Shown: piece after piece, positions 1-8,741 of the stretch
How positions within the stretch are numbered: position 1 is the first letter of the stretch
Layout: each line of letters starts with the position of its first letter
NCBI RefSeq assembly: GCF_021729885.1
Contig: NZ_CP063401.1
Location: 930,001-994,000, forward strand
Length of the DNA: 64,000 nucleotides
Direction: 5' to 3'
DNA from: Devosia sp. SL43
Lineage (GTDB): Bacteria > Pseudomonadota > Alphaproteobacteria > Rhizobiales > Devosiaceae
Notes under the pieces: model-generated
What the model saw: only the letters and a program-made list of their open reading frames with translations
What the model was told of the DNA's origin: nothing
Database searches by the model: none
Program-made: the position numbers and the translations under genes

Positions 1-392
1 CCGGTGGCGCCCATGTCGTTATCTATGGCCTGCTTGCCCATGATGACGAGCGAGGGCTGCTGCTCGCCCACGACCTTGGCGAGGATCTTGGCGACGGCCA
101 ACGGCTCCATGTCGCCCTGACTTTCCTCTGTCTCCACGAGGATGGCGTGGTCGGCTCCGAGCGCTATGCCGGCGCGGAGCGTCTCCTGTGCCTGCCGGGG
201 GCCGATGGAGACCACCACCACTTCGGTCGCGATGCCCTTTTCCTTGAGCCGCACGGCTTCTTCCAAAGCCAGCTCGTCGAAGGGGTTCATGGACATCTTG
301 GTATTGGACAGATCCACGCCGGACCCGTCGGCTTTCACCCGCACGCGGACATTGTAGTCAACCACACGCTTGATCGGCACAAGGACCTTCAT
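1..392 (-). CDS. etfB: Electron transfer flavoprotein beta subunit (partial, N-terminal 130 residues)
   Basis: Beta subunit of the heterodimeric electron transfer flavoprotein, which passes electrons from acyl-CoA and other dehydrogenases to ETF:ubiquinone oxidoreductase. The protein begins [17 protein letters not shown], the classic EtfB start, followed by the [16 protein letters not shown] segment and an adenine-nucleotide-binding-like fold with GADHAILVE. The reading frame is open to the window edge, so the C-terminal half is missing here. The start ATG lies at 390-392 and gives the usual family N-terminus. etfA would be expected just downstream, outside the window. Confidence 0.93.
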   Translation of the reverse strand, partial: MKVLVPIKRVVDYNVRVRVKADGSGVDLSNTKMSMNPFDELALEEAVRLKEKGIATEVVVVSIGPRQAQETLRAGIALGADHAILVETEESQGDMEPLAVAKILAKVVGEQQPSLVIMGKQAIDNDMGAT

Positions 393-506
393 CGGACCAT
401 TCCTACTCTTCGAGGCATGGCCGAAGGATAGCCGCCGCCCGGGCTCCGTTCAGCCAAATAGCACGCCAGAACAGAAAGTTTTACTTGCGCGTGCCCTCAC
501 GGCAGC

Positions 507-1811
507 TCACTTGGTCGCCGGACCGTGCCCTTCCGAAAGCCTCGTGCGCCGGTAGATCGTCAGGGCGACTCCGGCCACGACCAGGGGACAGGTCAGCGCA
601 ACCGCGATCTCCGCGATGCCATGATCGGGCAGCAGGGCCTTGAAAAGATAGGCCAGCAATCCGACGACGTAATAGCTGACGGCGGCGATCGACAGGCCCT
701 CCACGGTGCGCTGGAGCCGAAGCTGCATTTGCGACCGCAGATCCAAGCCTCGCAAGATATCCCGGTTCTGACGCTCGATGGCAACGTCGACCTTCGCGCG
801 CAGCAACTGGGTGGCGCGAGCGAGCTTTCGCGACAGGTTGATCTGACGCTCCTCGATCGAGAAGCAGGTCTGCAGGGCCGGCGCCATGCGGCGGCTGAGA
901 AAGGCCGGAATCGTTTCCCGGTCGGCGATCGGCTCGAAGCCGATGGCTGCGATGCGCCCGAGAACGATGTTCTGGTACGCCCGGCTGGCCCCGAAGCGAA
1001 ACAAGGAATGGGCTGCCGATGCTTCGAGCCGAGCGGCCATGCGGACCAAGCGGTCGAGAAGAACCTCATTGCCTTCGAGGGCGTCCGTCTGGGTCATTTC
1101 CTGAGTCACCTGCACCAGATCGCGCTCGATCGACCGAACTGTCGGCTCCACCGCCTGTCCCTCCGGAATGCACAGAAGTGCGAGAAGCCTATAGGTCTCC
1201 AGCTCCAGCAGGCGCTGGACCAGGGCACCGATGCGCATGGCCGGTACGTTGTCGCAAACGACGAGGATGCGAACGAAGCCTCCGGCGTCGGGCTTGAAGT
1301 CGGTGGCTACGGTGGCCGCGCCCTGCTCGGCCTTCATCATGCACAGCGACTCCTTGGCGAACATGGCATCGATATCGGGTGCCGCGGCCGCGTCCACCAC
1401 TCGCAGGTCGATCGAAACCAAATGCGGTCCGGGCTGGGGCAGCCATGCCATCGCCGATGCAAGCTCGGCTGCGGCCATCTCGAGTTCGGCGCACCCTGGC
1501 GCACGCCGGTACCAGCAATAGCTGGTGAACTCGTTGTGGCGCTCCCAGCGCAGATCAGTGCCATCGACGTTGACCCTGTGATGCCGCGCGGACGGTGCGA
1601 TGGCGGGTCCACCCCGGTCGACGGATAGAGCCGACAGCGCATCGGCGCCAACATCGCCGTCGGATGAGAGAAAGGCGAAATGAACCAATCTGGCTGGCGC
1701 CTCGATGGGTCGGAATGGCCGCGCATGCACCTCCGACAGCACGGCGGCCCGGTGCTCGTACGGCTCGAGATTCAAGGTTGGTGCATCGATGCCGGATGAT
1801 GGCTGAAACAT
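507..1811 (-). CDS. DUF3422 family membrane-anchored protein
   Basis: 434-residue protein of the DUF3422 family, function unknown. The N-terminal part has the family motif HRAAVLSEVHARPF (about residues 18-31). A long helical middle is followed by two hydrophobic segments near residues 375-425, ending in a short basic tail (YRRTRLSEGHG), so the bulk probably faces the cytoplasm from a C-terminal membrane anchor. It starts 31 bases after the gdh stop on the same strand, so co-transcription with glutamate dehydrogenase is likely; this is the only functional hint in the sequence. The start is the first ATG of the frame. Confidence 0.85.
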   Translation of the reverse strand: MFQPSSGIDAPTLNLEPYEHRAAVLSEVHARPFRPIEAPARLVHFAFLSSDGDVGADALSALSVDRGGPAIAPSARHHRVNVDGTDLRWERHNEFTSYCWYRRAPGCAELEMAAAELASAMAWLPQPGPHLVSIDLRVVDAAAAPDIDAMFAKESLCMMKAEQGAATVATDFKPDAGGFVRILVVCDNVPAMRIGALVQRLLELETYRLLALLCIPEGQAVEPTVRSIERDLVQVTQEMTQTDALEGNEVLLDRLVRMAARLEASAAHSLFRFGASRAYQNIVLGRIAAIGFEPIADRETIPAFLSRRMAPALQTCFSIEERQINLSRKLARATQLLRAKVDVAIERQNRDILRGLDLRSQMQLRLQRTVEGLSIAAVSYYVVGLLAYLFKALLPDHGIAEIAVALTCPLVVAGVALTIYRRTRLSEGHGPATK

Positions 1812-1841
1812 GATGATGATCTCTTTTGGAAGCAGAGGCCG

Positions 1842-3104
1842 CTACGGGAACAGGCCGCGGCTGCGCTTGGCCTGCATGACCCTCTCCACACCGATCGAGA
1901 GCGCAGCCTCACGATTGCTCAGGCGCCGCGACTCGGCGCGCCGACAAACGGCCTCGAACGAACGGGCAAGGGTCCGGTTCAGCTTTGCGTTGACCTCGGC
2001 CTCGTCCCAGAAGAACTGCTGGAGGCCTTGGACCCACTCGAAATAGCTCACGACCACACCGCCGGAGTTGCAGAGTATGTCTGGAATGACATGGATCTCC
2101 GGGCGTAGCTTGAGGATGGCGTCGGCCTCCGGAGTGGTCGGGCCGTTCGCGCCCTCAGCCAGGATGCGGCATTGCAGCAGCCCCGCATTTTCGGCGTCGA
2201 TCACGCGCTCGGTCGCGGCGGGAACTAGGATGTCGCAGGGCTGCACGAGCAGGTCCCGCCCGTCGAACCGGGCCTGATCTGCCGCGCCGATCAGAGCACC
2301 GGTGCGTTGCACATGAAGGTCGAGCGCCGCGATGTCGAGCCCCTTGGGATCGTAATAAGCCACGCTGTGATCGCTGACCCCCACGATCCGGACGCCCGCG
2401 GCCGCGAGCGCCTGGGCGGCAACTGCGCCGACATTGCCGTATCCCTGGACGATGGCCCTGGCGCCATCGAGCGGCAGCTCGATCCGTTCGGCGACCAGTC
2501 CGATGAGGTAGAAGACGCCGCGCCCGGTGGCCTCGCGCCGCCCGGCAGTGCCGCCGGTCGCCACCGGTTTGCCAGTCACCACTTCGGCGACTGTGCGTCC
2601 CTGGTACATTGAATAGGTGTCCATGAACCAGGCCATCACGGTTTCATTGGTTCCCATGTCAGGTGCCATCACGTCCACATGTGGGCCGACGAAGGGTATC
2701 ATCTCCTGCATGTACCGACGCGACAGCGCTTCTAGCTCGCGGGGCGACAGCGCGCGTGGGTCGACTGCGACACCGCCCTTGGCGCCGCCATAGGGCAGGC
2801 CGGCCAGCGCGCACTTCCAACTCATCCAGATGGCCAGCGCTGCAACCTCTCCGACGTCGAGAGTCGGGGCGAACCGCGTGCCGCCCTTGGTCGGACCCAG
2901 TGTCAGATGATGCTGCACACGATAGCCCTGGAAGACCGTCAACGACCCGTCATCCCGGTGAATGGGACAGGAGACGGCCAGCGCGCGCTTGGGCATGAAG
3001 ATCCGAGGGCGCTCGAACTGATCGATGTCGAGGATGTCCGCGACATTCTCGAATTGCTGGCGGGCCATCTCGAAAACCGGTCCACTGTAGATTGAGGTCG
3101 TCAT
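1842..3104 (-). CDS. gdhA: Glu/Leu/Phe/Val-type glutamate dehydrogenase
   Basis: Catalyses NAD(P)-dependent oxidative deamination of glutamate to 2-oxoglutarate, or the reverse. 420 residues, a normal length for the hexameric GDH family. The substrate domain carries GYRVQHHLTLGPTKGG and the catalytic-lysine region LPYGGAKGG. The Rossmann domain has the dinucleotide motif VQGYGNVG, and LAEGANGPTTPEAD follows. The start ATG is preceded by an AGGGAG ribosome site. It is divergent from a FadR-type regulator across a 177-base spacer holding direct repeats, suggesting local control. Cofactor preference (NAD or NADP) cannot be read safely from the sequence. The DUF3422 gene follows. Confidence 0.92.
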   Translation of the reverse strand: MTTSIYSGPVFEMARQQFENVADILDIDQFERPRIFMPKRALAVSCPIHRDDGSLTVFQGYRVQHHLTLGPTKGGTRFAPTLDVGEVAALAIWMSWKCALAGLPYGGAKGGVAVDPRALSPRELEALSRRYMQEMIPFVGPHVDVMAPDMGTNETVMAWFMDTYSMYQGRTVAEVVTGKPVATGGTAGRREATGRGVFYLIGLVAERIELPLDGARAIVQGYGNVGAVAAQALAAAGVRIVGVSDHSVAYYDPKGLDIAALDLHVQRTGALIGAADQARFDGRDLLVQPCDILVPAATERVIDAENAGLLQCRILAEGANGPTTPEADAILKLRPEIHVIPDILCNSGGVVVSYFEWVQGLQQFFWDEAEVNAKLNRTLARSFEAVCRRAESRRLSNREAALSIGVERVMQAKRSRGLFP

Positions 3105-3124
3105 CGCATTCGCTCCCTGGCGAT

Positions 3125-3167
3125 TGCACGTGCATTCATTTTACACATGTATGTCAGCACATGTATG
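3125..3167. promoter_or_regulatory. Candidate operator region between gdhA and the FadR-type regulator
   Basis: The divergent spacer contains a perfect 10-base palindrome TGCACGTGCA at 3125-3134 and two identical copies of CACATGTATG at 3144-3153 and 3158-3167, spaced 14 bases apart. Such arrangements suit a dimeric regulator binding between two divergent promoters. Assignment to the adjacent FCD-type protein is an inference from position only. Confidence 0.45.
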
Positions 3168-3281
3168 CCAAGTAGGAACTCGGAGGAATTGTCCCTTAGT
3201 CGAGTGTTGGCTCGTTGGAGAGTAGTCATTGAATATCCGGAAGAACTATGCCGTGCTGTTGCCCAGCTGTGAGAACCGATT

Positions 3282-4010
3282 GTGAATCAAATAAAGCCCC
3301 GGGAGAATCTGGCCGAAGCCGTCGCCTTGGAGCTGGCTTCTCGCATCGAGACGGGTCGATATGCACCCAAGAGCAAGCTGCCATCGAGCGAGGAGCTCTG
3401 CGTGGAGTTCGGCGTCAGCCGAACCGTCATTCGCGAGGCAATGGCATCTCTGCGGATATCAGGGTTGGTCACCACTCGGCAGGGCTTGGGGGCATTCGTC
3501 GCCGAACGAGCAACGCGATCGCTGGGTCTCGGCTTCGCTCAGTCGGACGACATCCGGTCCGCTCTGAACATTCTCGAATTCAGACTCGGCGTCGAGACGC
3601 AGGCGGTCGCGCTGGCCGCAAGGCGCAGGACTCCAGAGGCCCTGGCCGATATCGCACGGGCTCATGACGCCATGCAGCGCGTCGACGCTAATGATCCGGA
3701 AGCCGAGGCCCGAGCCGATCTGGAGTTCCATCGCGCCCTGGCCCGCGCGACAGGAAATCCGCACTTCTCCGAATTCATTGAGGTTCTGCAGATGGACCTG
3801 AGTTCGGAGATACTTCTCAAGCACATGCAATCCGCTGCCGACTACCGCATTTATCTCGCAACCATCAACGAGCAACACGCCAACATCTTCGCGGCCATAG
3901 CACGCTCGGATCCGCAGGCGGCGACAGCGGCGCTTGCCCAGCATCTCGAGGAGAGTCTGGAGCGCTATCGCGCCGTCCTGGAGGGCAGTCGGTCGGGTCC
4001 TCACGCCTGA
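3282..4010 (+). CDS. FadR/FCD-type GntR family transcriptional regulator
   Basis: 242 residues. The N-terminal winged helix-turn-helix (about residues 12-78) contains PSSEELCVEFGVSRTVIREA and the wing RQGLGAFVAE. The C-terminal all-helical FCD domain (about residues 95-225) has the metal/ligand-type pattern LEFRLGVETQAVALAARR, FHRALARATGNPHF and NEQHANIFAAIARSDP, typical of FadR/LldR/GntR regulators that sense organic acids. The start is GTG at 3282, giving MNQIKPRENLAEAV. Being divergent from gdhA it may control glutamate dehydrogenase and itself; the ligand is unknown. Confidence 0.88.
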   Translation: MNQIKPRENLAEAVALELASRIETGRYAPKSKLPSSEELCVEFGVSRTVIREAMASLRISGLVTTRQGLGAFVAERATRSLGLGFAQSDDIRSALNILEFRLGVETQAVALAARRRTPEALADIARAHDAMQRVDANDPEAEARADLEFHRALARATGNPHFSEFIEVLQMDLSSEILLKHMQSAADYRIYLATINEQHANIFAAIARSDPQAATAALAQHLEESLERYRAVLEGSRSGPHA

Positions 4011-4195
4011 ACCAGCCGCTTCACCACAAGGCGAGAAGGGACCGGTCGCTCCGGCTCAGGTTATGCAGTCAATCATGACCACCGGCCGGTGCTTGGCTCA
4101 AAGCCGGGCGGACGGTCATACTTCCGCCCATCCCGCCCCACTGGTGACTACGATCATGGCGTCGAAGCCGCGTCCGTCCTCCTTCGCGGAGGAGA

Positions 4196-4540
4196 TCAAA
4201 GTGAGCCAAAAAGCACATTCTGTCCGAAGCAGGACATGCCGAACCGCCGATCCACCAATGTGGGGAATGCGGCGGACGCTTGCTCGATGTCCGCGGCAAA
4301 GACGTTCGCATCTGGTACGCTGCGAACATGACGAATACTGTGAAAACATCTTGCCGGCCTGCACCGCATGCGGCACAGGTTCTGCCGCGCCGATCAACCG
4401 GATCGCCGGATCCGGGCGCTTCGGCGATTTCCTTGGCTGCGTCAGAGAGCCTTACGCACGAGACAACCGAGGGCTACTACTTTTCGGACGACGAGGCGGC
4501 AAAGTCCCGTGCCCAGATACAAACGTCGGCCAGAATATTT
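4196..4540 (+). pseudogene. Possible remnant of a zinc-ribbon-like protein, broken by a frameshift
   Basis: Reading one frame gives EPPIHQCGECGGRLLDVRG followed by KDVRIWYA. After about 4320 a different frame continues with CEHDEYCENILPACTACGTG and stays open to a stop near 4542. The two halves together give spaced CxxC pairs as in zinc ribbons and look more protein-like than either frame alone. No family is recognised and no start codon with a ribosome site is evident, so this is a weak call. Confidence 0.25.
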
Positions 4541-4927
4541 AGGCACCGCAATGCGGACCTCACCGCAGAGTGGGAGAGGACCAAGTCAAGCATCGGCATT
4601 GAAGCAGGTGGCACTATGGCAGTCGTGAGGCAGGTCGGCAACTGTCAACCTCGACGGCCTTGGGGAACCGTTGGAAAATGGGGCGCCAAGCAGTGCCCCA
4701 AAGCGATCGCATACGCGGCTTTGGAATGTCGGCTATCCGGGTTCGCGGCACCCGAAGCGGACAGGCAAGTACCGGCCCCAAACCTGCGAAAGCGGGAGTG
4801 GGGTGATCACGGCTCAGCCCACTTCCGCGGTCTCAGCGCAGCTACCTGCCCCCTGCCCCAGCGAAACTCCGGGCCTTAAGGGATGTCGTGTCGCCCAAGA
4901 GGTCCGGGCCCCAGTCTTGCGCCATTA

Positions 4928-4960
4928 TGATCCAGCGGGATCATCGGTGATCCAGCGGGA
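4928..4960. repeat. Tandem TGATCCAGCGGGA repeat with 16-base palindrome
   Basis: Two identical 13-base copies at 4928-4940 and 4948-4960, with a 20-base period. The first copy extends into a perfect inverted repeat TGATCC-AGCG-GGATCA at 4928-4943. It sits directly at the broken 5' edge of the radC remnant. GATCC-rich repeats of this sort are seen at ends of some IS21-family elements; that link is from memory and unproven. Confidence 0.5.
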
Positions 4961-4966
4961 GTGAGC

Positions 4967-5131
4967 GTGATGCACAACCACCCGTCGGGCGATCCGGCGC
5001 CCTCCTCCGCCGACGTGCGGATGACGCGCGAAATCTCCGATATCGCCAAGCCCCTGGGCATCACGCTGCACGATCACATCATCATCGGGAAATCGGGCCA
5101 CGCCTCGCTGCGCGGCCTCAAGCTACTCTGA
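4967..5131 (+). pseudogene. radC: RadC family protein remnant (C-terminal 54 codons)
   Basis: The frame reads [17 protein letters not shown], then [20 protein letters not shown] and ends [14 protein letters not shown]. This is the conserved metal-binding JAB-like HNHPSGDP motif and the end of a RadC protein (normally about 220-240 residues), so roughly three quarters of the gene is missing. No radC N-terminus is present upstream; the homology stops at the tandem GATCC repeats. The last 9 bases overlap the end of the convergent acyltransferase gene. Confidence 0.8.
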
Positions 5132-6376
5132 TTTATCAGCCGGCGTTTCCGGCTTGGCGGTCGAGCCAGTCACCCGGTCGAACAGCTGCCGCAAGGTGCG
5201 GATGGCAGACTTCAGCTGCGGGTTGGCCTTGATGGCCGCCCGGGTCTTCATGAACGCCTGATGGCCCCGCACGATCAGGGCGCCCTGCGGCGTCAGCCCG
5301 ATATAGTGCTGCCGCAGCGGCGTCTGCACATTGCACCAGTGGCGCTTTTCGTCGGTAAAGCCGCTGCCCATGTCGAAAACGCGGATGCCCTGGTCGAACA
5401 CCGTCTGCATCACCCGCAACAGGCATTGCTTGCCCGGCGAGCCGTTCTGGATCGCCGGATCGTCGCTCATCGACGAAATCAGGCAGAACATCCGGTCATT
5501 GTGGACGATGTTGTAGCGCACCGCGACGATGTCACCATTGAGCTTGAGCACGTGCAGCCGCACGTCGATCCCCGAATCCGGCTTAACCGTATCGTGGTAG
5601 AAGCCGATCAACTTGTCGCGCACGAAACTGTCGCGAATGCCCATCGCCTTGAAGCGCGCCGAGCGCTGCTTGAACATGGTTTCGATAGCGCAACGCGTAT
5701 CGCCGCCGTTACGGATTTCCTCGAACGAAACCGCGCCCAGCGCATCAAGCCGGTCGCCCTGCTGCCGATCATGCTTGCGACGCGATTTGCTGCGCTGCAG
5801 CTTGTCGCATTCTTCCCAGGTCGCGTATTCCGAGCGATAGAGCGTCTCGACCGCCAGCGTCGCGCCAAGCTCGTCGAACAGACCCTGATGGCCGCCGACC
5901 TCGGTCGGGATAGACCGCAGATAGACGACGTCGGCGCCGGTCAGTTGACCGGTCATTGCCGACCACAGCTTGCGCCGACCCTCGACACCGAGTGCCGCCA
6001 GCCGGTCATAATCGGCGACCGGGGCGTAGCAACCCACATTGGAACCGGGGAACCAGGTCAATACCGGCAGGCCATGCACACGCTTGCGATGCAGCGGCAG
6101 CAGGGCGATGGCCACACCATCGACACGCCCCACCACATAGCGCTGATATGTCGGCGCGATCCCGCGATCGGCCACCCAGGCTCGGATGAAGTCATAACTC
6201 TGGCCCGGCGACTCTATGGCCGCTGCTGTCAGTTCCCGCCACACCGCCTCGACATCCTCGATGCGGTTGGTGACCAGCACGCTGACTTCGTCAGTCGCAG
6301 CAACCGCGGCGTCGCTGCGCGCCACCGCAGGCTGCGGCAACGCTTCGTCCAAGACTGTCAGCAAGGTTCCACTCAT
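5123..6376 (-). CDS. GNAT-type acyltransferase of the CelD/BcsL family
   Basis: 417-residue protein resembling the CelD/BcsL group of acetyltransferases linked to cellulose and other exopolysaccharides. The fold is a double GNAT: an N-terminal half beginning [19 protein letters not shown] and a C-terminal half with [35 protein letters not shown] and [16 protein letters not shown]. The middle region [18 protein letters not shown] is the basic linker usual in this family. No signal peptide or membrane segment, so cytoplasmic. It stands alone: convergent with the radC remnant and 92 bases from ccdA. The acceptor substrate is unknown. Confidence 0.8.
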   Translation of the reverse strand: MSGTLLTVLDEALPQPAVARSDAAVAATDEVSVLVTNRIEDVEAVWRELTAAAIESPGQSYDFIRAWVADRGIAPTYQRYVVGRVDGVAIALLPLHRKRVHGLPVLTWFPGSNVGCYAPVADYDRLAALGVEGRRKLWSAMTGQLTGADVVYLRSIPTEVGGHQGLFDELGATLAVETLYRSEYATWEECDKLQRSKSRRKHDRQQGDRLDALGAVSFEEIRNGGDTRCAIETMFKQRSARFKAMGIRDSFVRDKLIGFYHDTVKPDSGIDVRLHVLKLNGDIVAVRYNIVHNDRMFCLISSMSDDPAIQNGSPGKQCLLRVMQTVFDQGIRVFDMGSGFTDEKRHWCNVQTPLRQHYIGLTPQGALIVRGHQAFMKTRAAIKANPQLKSAIRTLRQLFDRVTGSTAKPETPADKSE

Positions 6377-6468
6377 GGCGGCACTGTGCCCCGCAGGGGT
6401 AAATCAGTGCTGAACTTTGGACGAGCAAAAACCCCGTTCTCTGACAAGGGTTAAGCGGCGCTTACCGG

Positions 6469-7203
6469 TCAGCCGAAGCTTGCAAGGATCGGGAACGTCT
6501 CGAGGAACCAATAGGATAGCCGGGTGAAATTGCCCGTCAGAAACAGCACGCCGGTCACCACCAGCAGCACGCCCATCACCCGCTCGACCGTATGGAGGTG
6601 TTTCTTGAAGCCCTGGAAAAAGGCGAGGAACGGCCCGATGGCAATTCCTGCCAGAAAGAACGGCACACCCAGGCCCAGCGAGTAAAGCGCCAGCAGCCCG
6701 GCCCCATCCCACGCCGTCTCCCGACTCGCCGCCACCGACAGCACCGCTGCCAGCACCGGACCAATGCAGGGCGTCCAGCCAATTGCAAAGGCCAGCCCGA
6801 GCAGGAAGCCGCCCAGCGGCCCGCTGGCCACGCCCGGACCATTGTGCCGCATCTGCCGGTCGAGCAGGCCGATGCGATAGACGCCGATGAAATGCAGGCC
6901 CATGGCAATGATCAGCACGCCGGCGACAGGCGTCAGGATCGGCAGTGCCTGCCGGAACGCCTGCCCGAACGCCGTCGCCGTCGCACCCAGCGTTACGAAC
7001 ACCACGGCAAAGCCGAGAATGAAGAACAGCGACGTGAACGCCACCCGACGCTGCAAGGCTCCCGCTGTCGTGCCTTCATCGCGCAGCTGATCGAAGCTCG
7101 CGCCGCTCATATAGGTGAGATAAGGCGGCACCAACGGCAGCACGCAGGGCGACAGGAAGCTGAGCACGCCCGCCCCGAACACCAATGGCAGAGAAAATTC
7201 CAA
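6469..7203 (-). CDS. ccdA: Cytochrome c biogenesis protein CcdA
   Basis: Inner-membrane thiol transporter that moves reducing equivalents from cytoplasmic thioredoxin to periplasmic partners for cytochrome c maturation. About 244 residues with six hydrophobic segments; the paired half-motifs FLSPCVLPLVPPYLTYMSG and AIGWTPCIGPVLAAVL each supply one redox-active cysteine. The TTG at 7203 is chosen because it yields the family start MEFSLPLVFGAGVL and has GGAG upstream; the frame is open to 7344 but the extra 47 residues are unlike CcdA and overlap the upstream kinase gene. No other ccm gene is nearby. Confidence 0.88.
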   Translation of the reverse strand: MEFSLPLVFGAGVLSFLSPCVLPLVPPYLTYMSGASFDQLRDEGTTAGALQRRVAFTSLFFILGFAVVFVTLGATATAFGQAFRQALPILTPVAGVLIIAMGLHFIGVYRIGLLDRQMRHNGPGVASGPLGGFLLGLAFAIGWTPCIGPVLAAVLSVAASRETAWDGAGLLALYSLGLGVPFFLAGIAIGPFLAFFQGFKKHLHTVERVMGVLLVVTGVLFLTGNFTRLSYWFLETFPILASFG

Positions 7204-7312
7204 GAGGCCGACGCTCCGATTGCGCCGCTGTTCTACCGCGCAGCCGTTACAATGCAATGCGCGGGGTGTCGCATCGCTGGTTTGTGATGCGACCTCCTGA
7301 ATGATTTCGAGG

Positions 7313-7849
7313 TCAGATCCTGTTGACCCAATCCGCAACTTCAATCGCCGCTTCTCTCGCGGACAATCTTGTCACGTCAAGCTTCAACAAGTTCGGCTCG
7401 TCGATGCCTGCGAGAACCTTGCCATGCTCATGGTTCCTGATCGCCATTTCTGCATCACGAGGCTTCCTCTTCGCAGCCCGCCCGACCGCCCAAATGCGGC
7501 GGACATTTTCATCGAGATCGCAATGAACTTGAACCACGAACAATGGCCCACGCGCCCGCCCCAGCAGGACAATGCGCCCCCATTCCGCATCGCCCCAATC
7601 GCTCTTTCCAGCAAGCACAGTCGTCAACACTACCGGCACGTTTGCCGGTAGTTTCAGTATCAGGTCGTGCGCTATTGTCTCGACCTTCTCAACCGCTTCG
7701 ACAAACTCCGGCGATTTGAATTCGGTTAATGCAAAGGCAACGTTGTAGACGCTGTGAATGTCCAACAGACGGCCGGACAAGATCGAAGTAAGCTCCTGGC
7801 CAATAGTGAGTTTCCCCACCCCAGGATAACCATTCAGGACGATGATCAT
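7313..7849 (-). CDS. P-loop nucleotide-binding kinase-like protein
   Basis: 178 residues with Walker A at the very N-terminus (MIIVLNGYPGVGKLTIG) and a compact kinase-like fold, including LPANVPVVLTTVLAG and a basic lid-like segment VGRAAKRKPRDAEM. Resembles small AAA_33/shikimate-kinase-like ATPases of unknown substrate (candidates: nucleoside, antibiotic or sugar kinases). The ATG at 7849 has GAGG eight bases upstream, so it is preferred to an upstream in-frame codon at 7876. Same strand as ccdA, 109 bases upstream of it. Confidence 0.75.
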   Translation of the reverse strand: MIIVLNGYPGVGKLTIGQELTSILSGRLLDIHSVYNVAFALTEFKSPEFVEAVEKVETIAHDLILKLPANVPVVLTTVLAGKSDWGDAEWGRIVLLGRARGPLFVVQVHCDLDENVRRIWAVGRAAKRKPRDAEMAIRNHEHGKVLAGIDEPNLLKLDVTRLSAREAAIEVADWVNRI

Positions 7850-8030
7850 TGGACTACCTCTACCGACAAAGGCCAATCACGACCCTTCTCAGCAGAAGTA
7901 GACCCCAGCAGCGGGAAATCTGTCTATCCCGCCGATGGGAATTGCCCCCACTCGGATCACTCCACACTTGCCCTTTCCCCCGTTCCAGCCCTATAGCACC
8001 CTCACCCCTCCCTGCCGAGGCGCCTCCTTC

Positions 8031-8711
8031 ATGACCAAGCAACTCATCCGCATCGCTCCATCGATTCTGTCGGCCGATTTCAGCCGCCTTGGTGAGGAAA
8101 TCACCGCCATCGATGCGGCCGGGGCGGACTACATCCACGTAGACGTGATGGACGGCCACTTCGTGCCCAATATCAGCTTTGGTCCTCTGGTTATGGCTTC
8201 GGTGCGCAAGTTCACGGCCAAGCCGTTTGACGTTCATCTGATGATCGCTCCGGTCGATCCCTATATTGCCGCTTTCGCCAAGGCGGGAGCTGACACCATC
8301 ACCGTTCATGCAGAAGCGGGCCCGCATCTGCATCGCACGCTCCAGGCCATCAAGGCCGAGGGCAAGCGCGCCGGCGTCGCGATCAACCCGGCTACGCCGG
8401 TTTCCGCCCTGGCCCATGTCATCGACGATATCGACCTGCTGCTGATCATGTCGGTCAATCCGGGCTTTGGTGGCCAGAGCTTTATCCCGGAAAGCCTCAA
8501 CAAGATCCGCCAGGCCCGCGCGCTGATCGGTGATCGGCCGATCGATCTCGAAGTCGATGGCGGCATTTCTGCTGACAATGCCCGCGCCGTGGCCGATGCA
8601 GGCGCCAATGTTTTCGTTGCCGGCAACTCCGTCTATGGCGGCAACGACGCCACGACCTATGCCCCGCGCATCGCCGCCATTCGCCAGGCCGCAACCACGC
8701 GCCTTGCCTGA
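8031..8711 (+). CDS. rpe: Ribulose-phosphate 3-epimerase
   Basis: Interconverts ribulose 5-phosphate and xylulose 5-phosphate in the pentose phosphate pathway, supplying ribose 5-phosphate for the purine genes that follow. 226 residues, full length TIM barrel. Family signatures are [10 protein letters not shown] (residues 8-17), [12 protein letters not shown] (36-47, with metal-binding H36 and catalytic D38), H69, [11 protein letters not shown] and the second catalytic Asp in LEVDGGIS. The start ATG at 8031 was chosen because the protein then begins [11 protein letters not shown]; an earlier in-frame ATG adds 32 unrelated residues. purB follows after 30 bases. Confidence 0.96.
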   Translation: MTKQLIRIAPSILSADFSRLGEEITAIDAAGADYIHVDVMDGHFVPNISFGPLVMASVRKFTAKPFDVHLMIAPVDPYIAAFAKAGADTITVHAEAGPHLHRTLQAIKAEGKRAGVAINPATPVSALAHVIDDIDLLLIMSVNPGFGGQSFIPESLNKIRQARALIGDRPIDLEVDGGISADNARAVADAGANVFVAGNSVYGGNDATTYAPRIAAIRQAATTRLA

Positions 8712-8741
8712 ATCTGTTTTCGAACCTGGAAGCCTAAGCCC

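Larger units (their letters stand above)
4011..4966. other. Gene-poor, probably degraded stretch
   Basis: About 950 bases with no convincing intact gene. Open frames exist on both strands but have mixed, non-protein-like composition and do not extend each other. Two things can be seen inside: a possible two-frame remnant with CxxC pairs (4196-4540) and tandem TGATCCAGCGGGA repeats at the right end. With the radC remnant that follows, it looks like scar tissue from a past insertion or deletion. Confidence 0.6.

Noticed and set aside
4280-4879. 199-codon open frame in the gene-poor stretch
   Set aside because: Mixed composition, no ribosome site and no family; only its first 30 codons look protein-like and are treated as part of a remnant.
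5261-6454. 397-codon open frame on the plus strand
   Set aside because: Exactly antisense to the CelD-like gene; His/Arg/Asp-rich composition is the usual shadow of a high-GC gene.
7204-7344. N-terminal extension of CcdA to 7344
   Set aside because: Adds 47 residues unlike any CcdA and overlaps the upstream kinase gene; the TTG at 7203 gives the family start.
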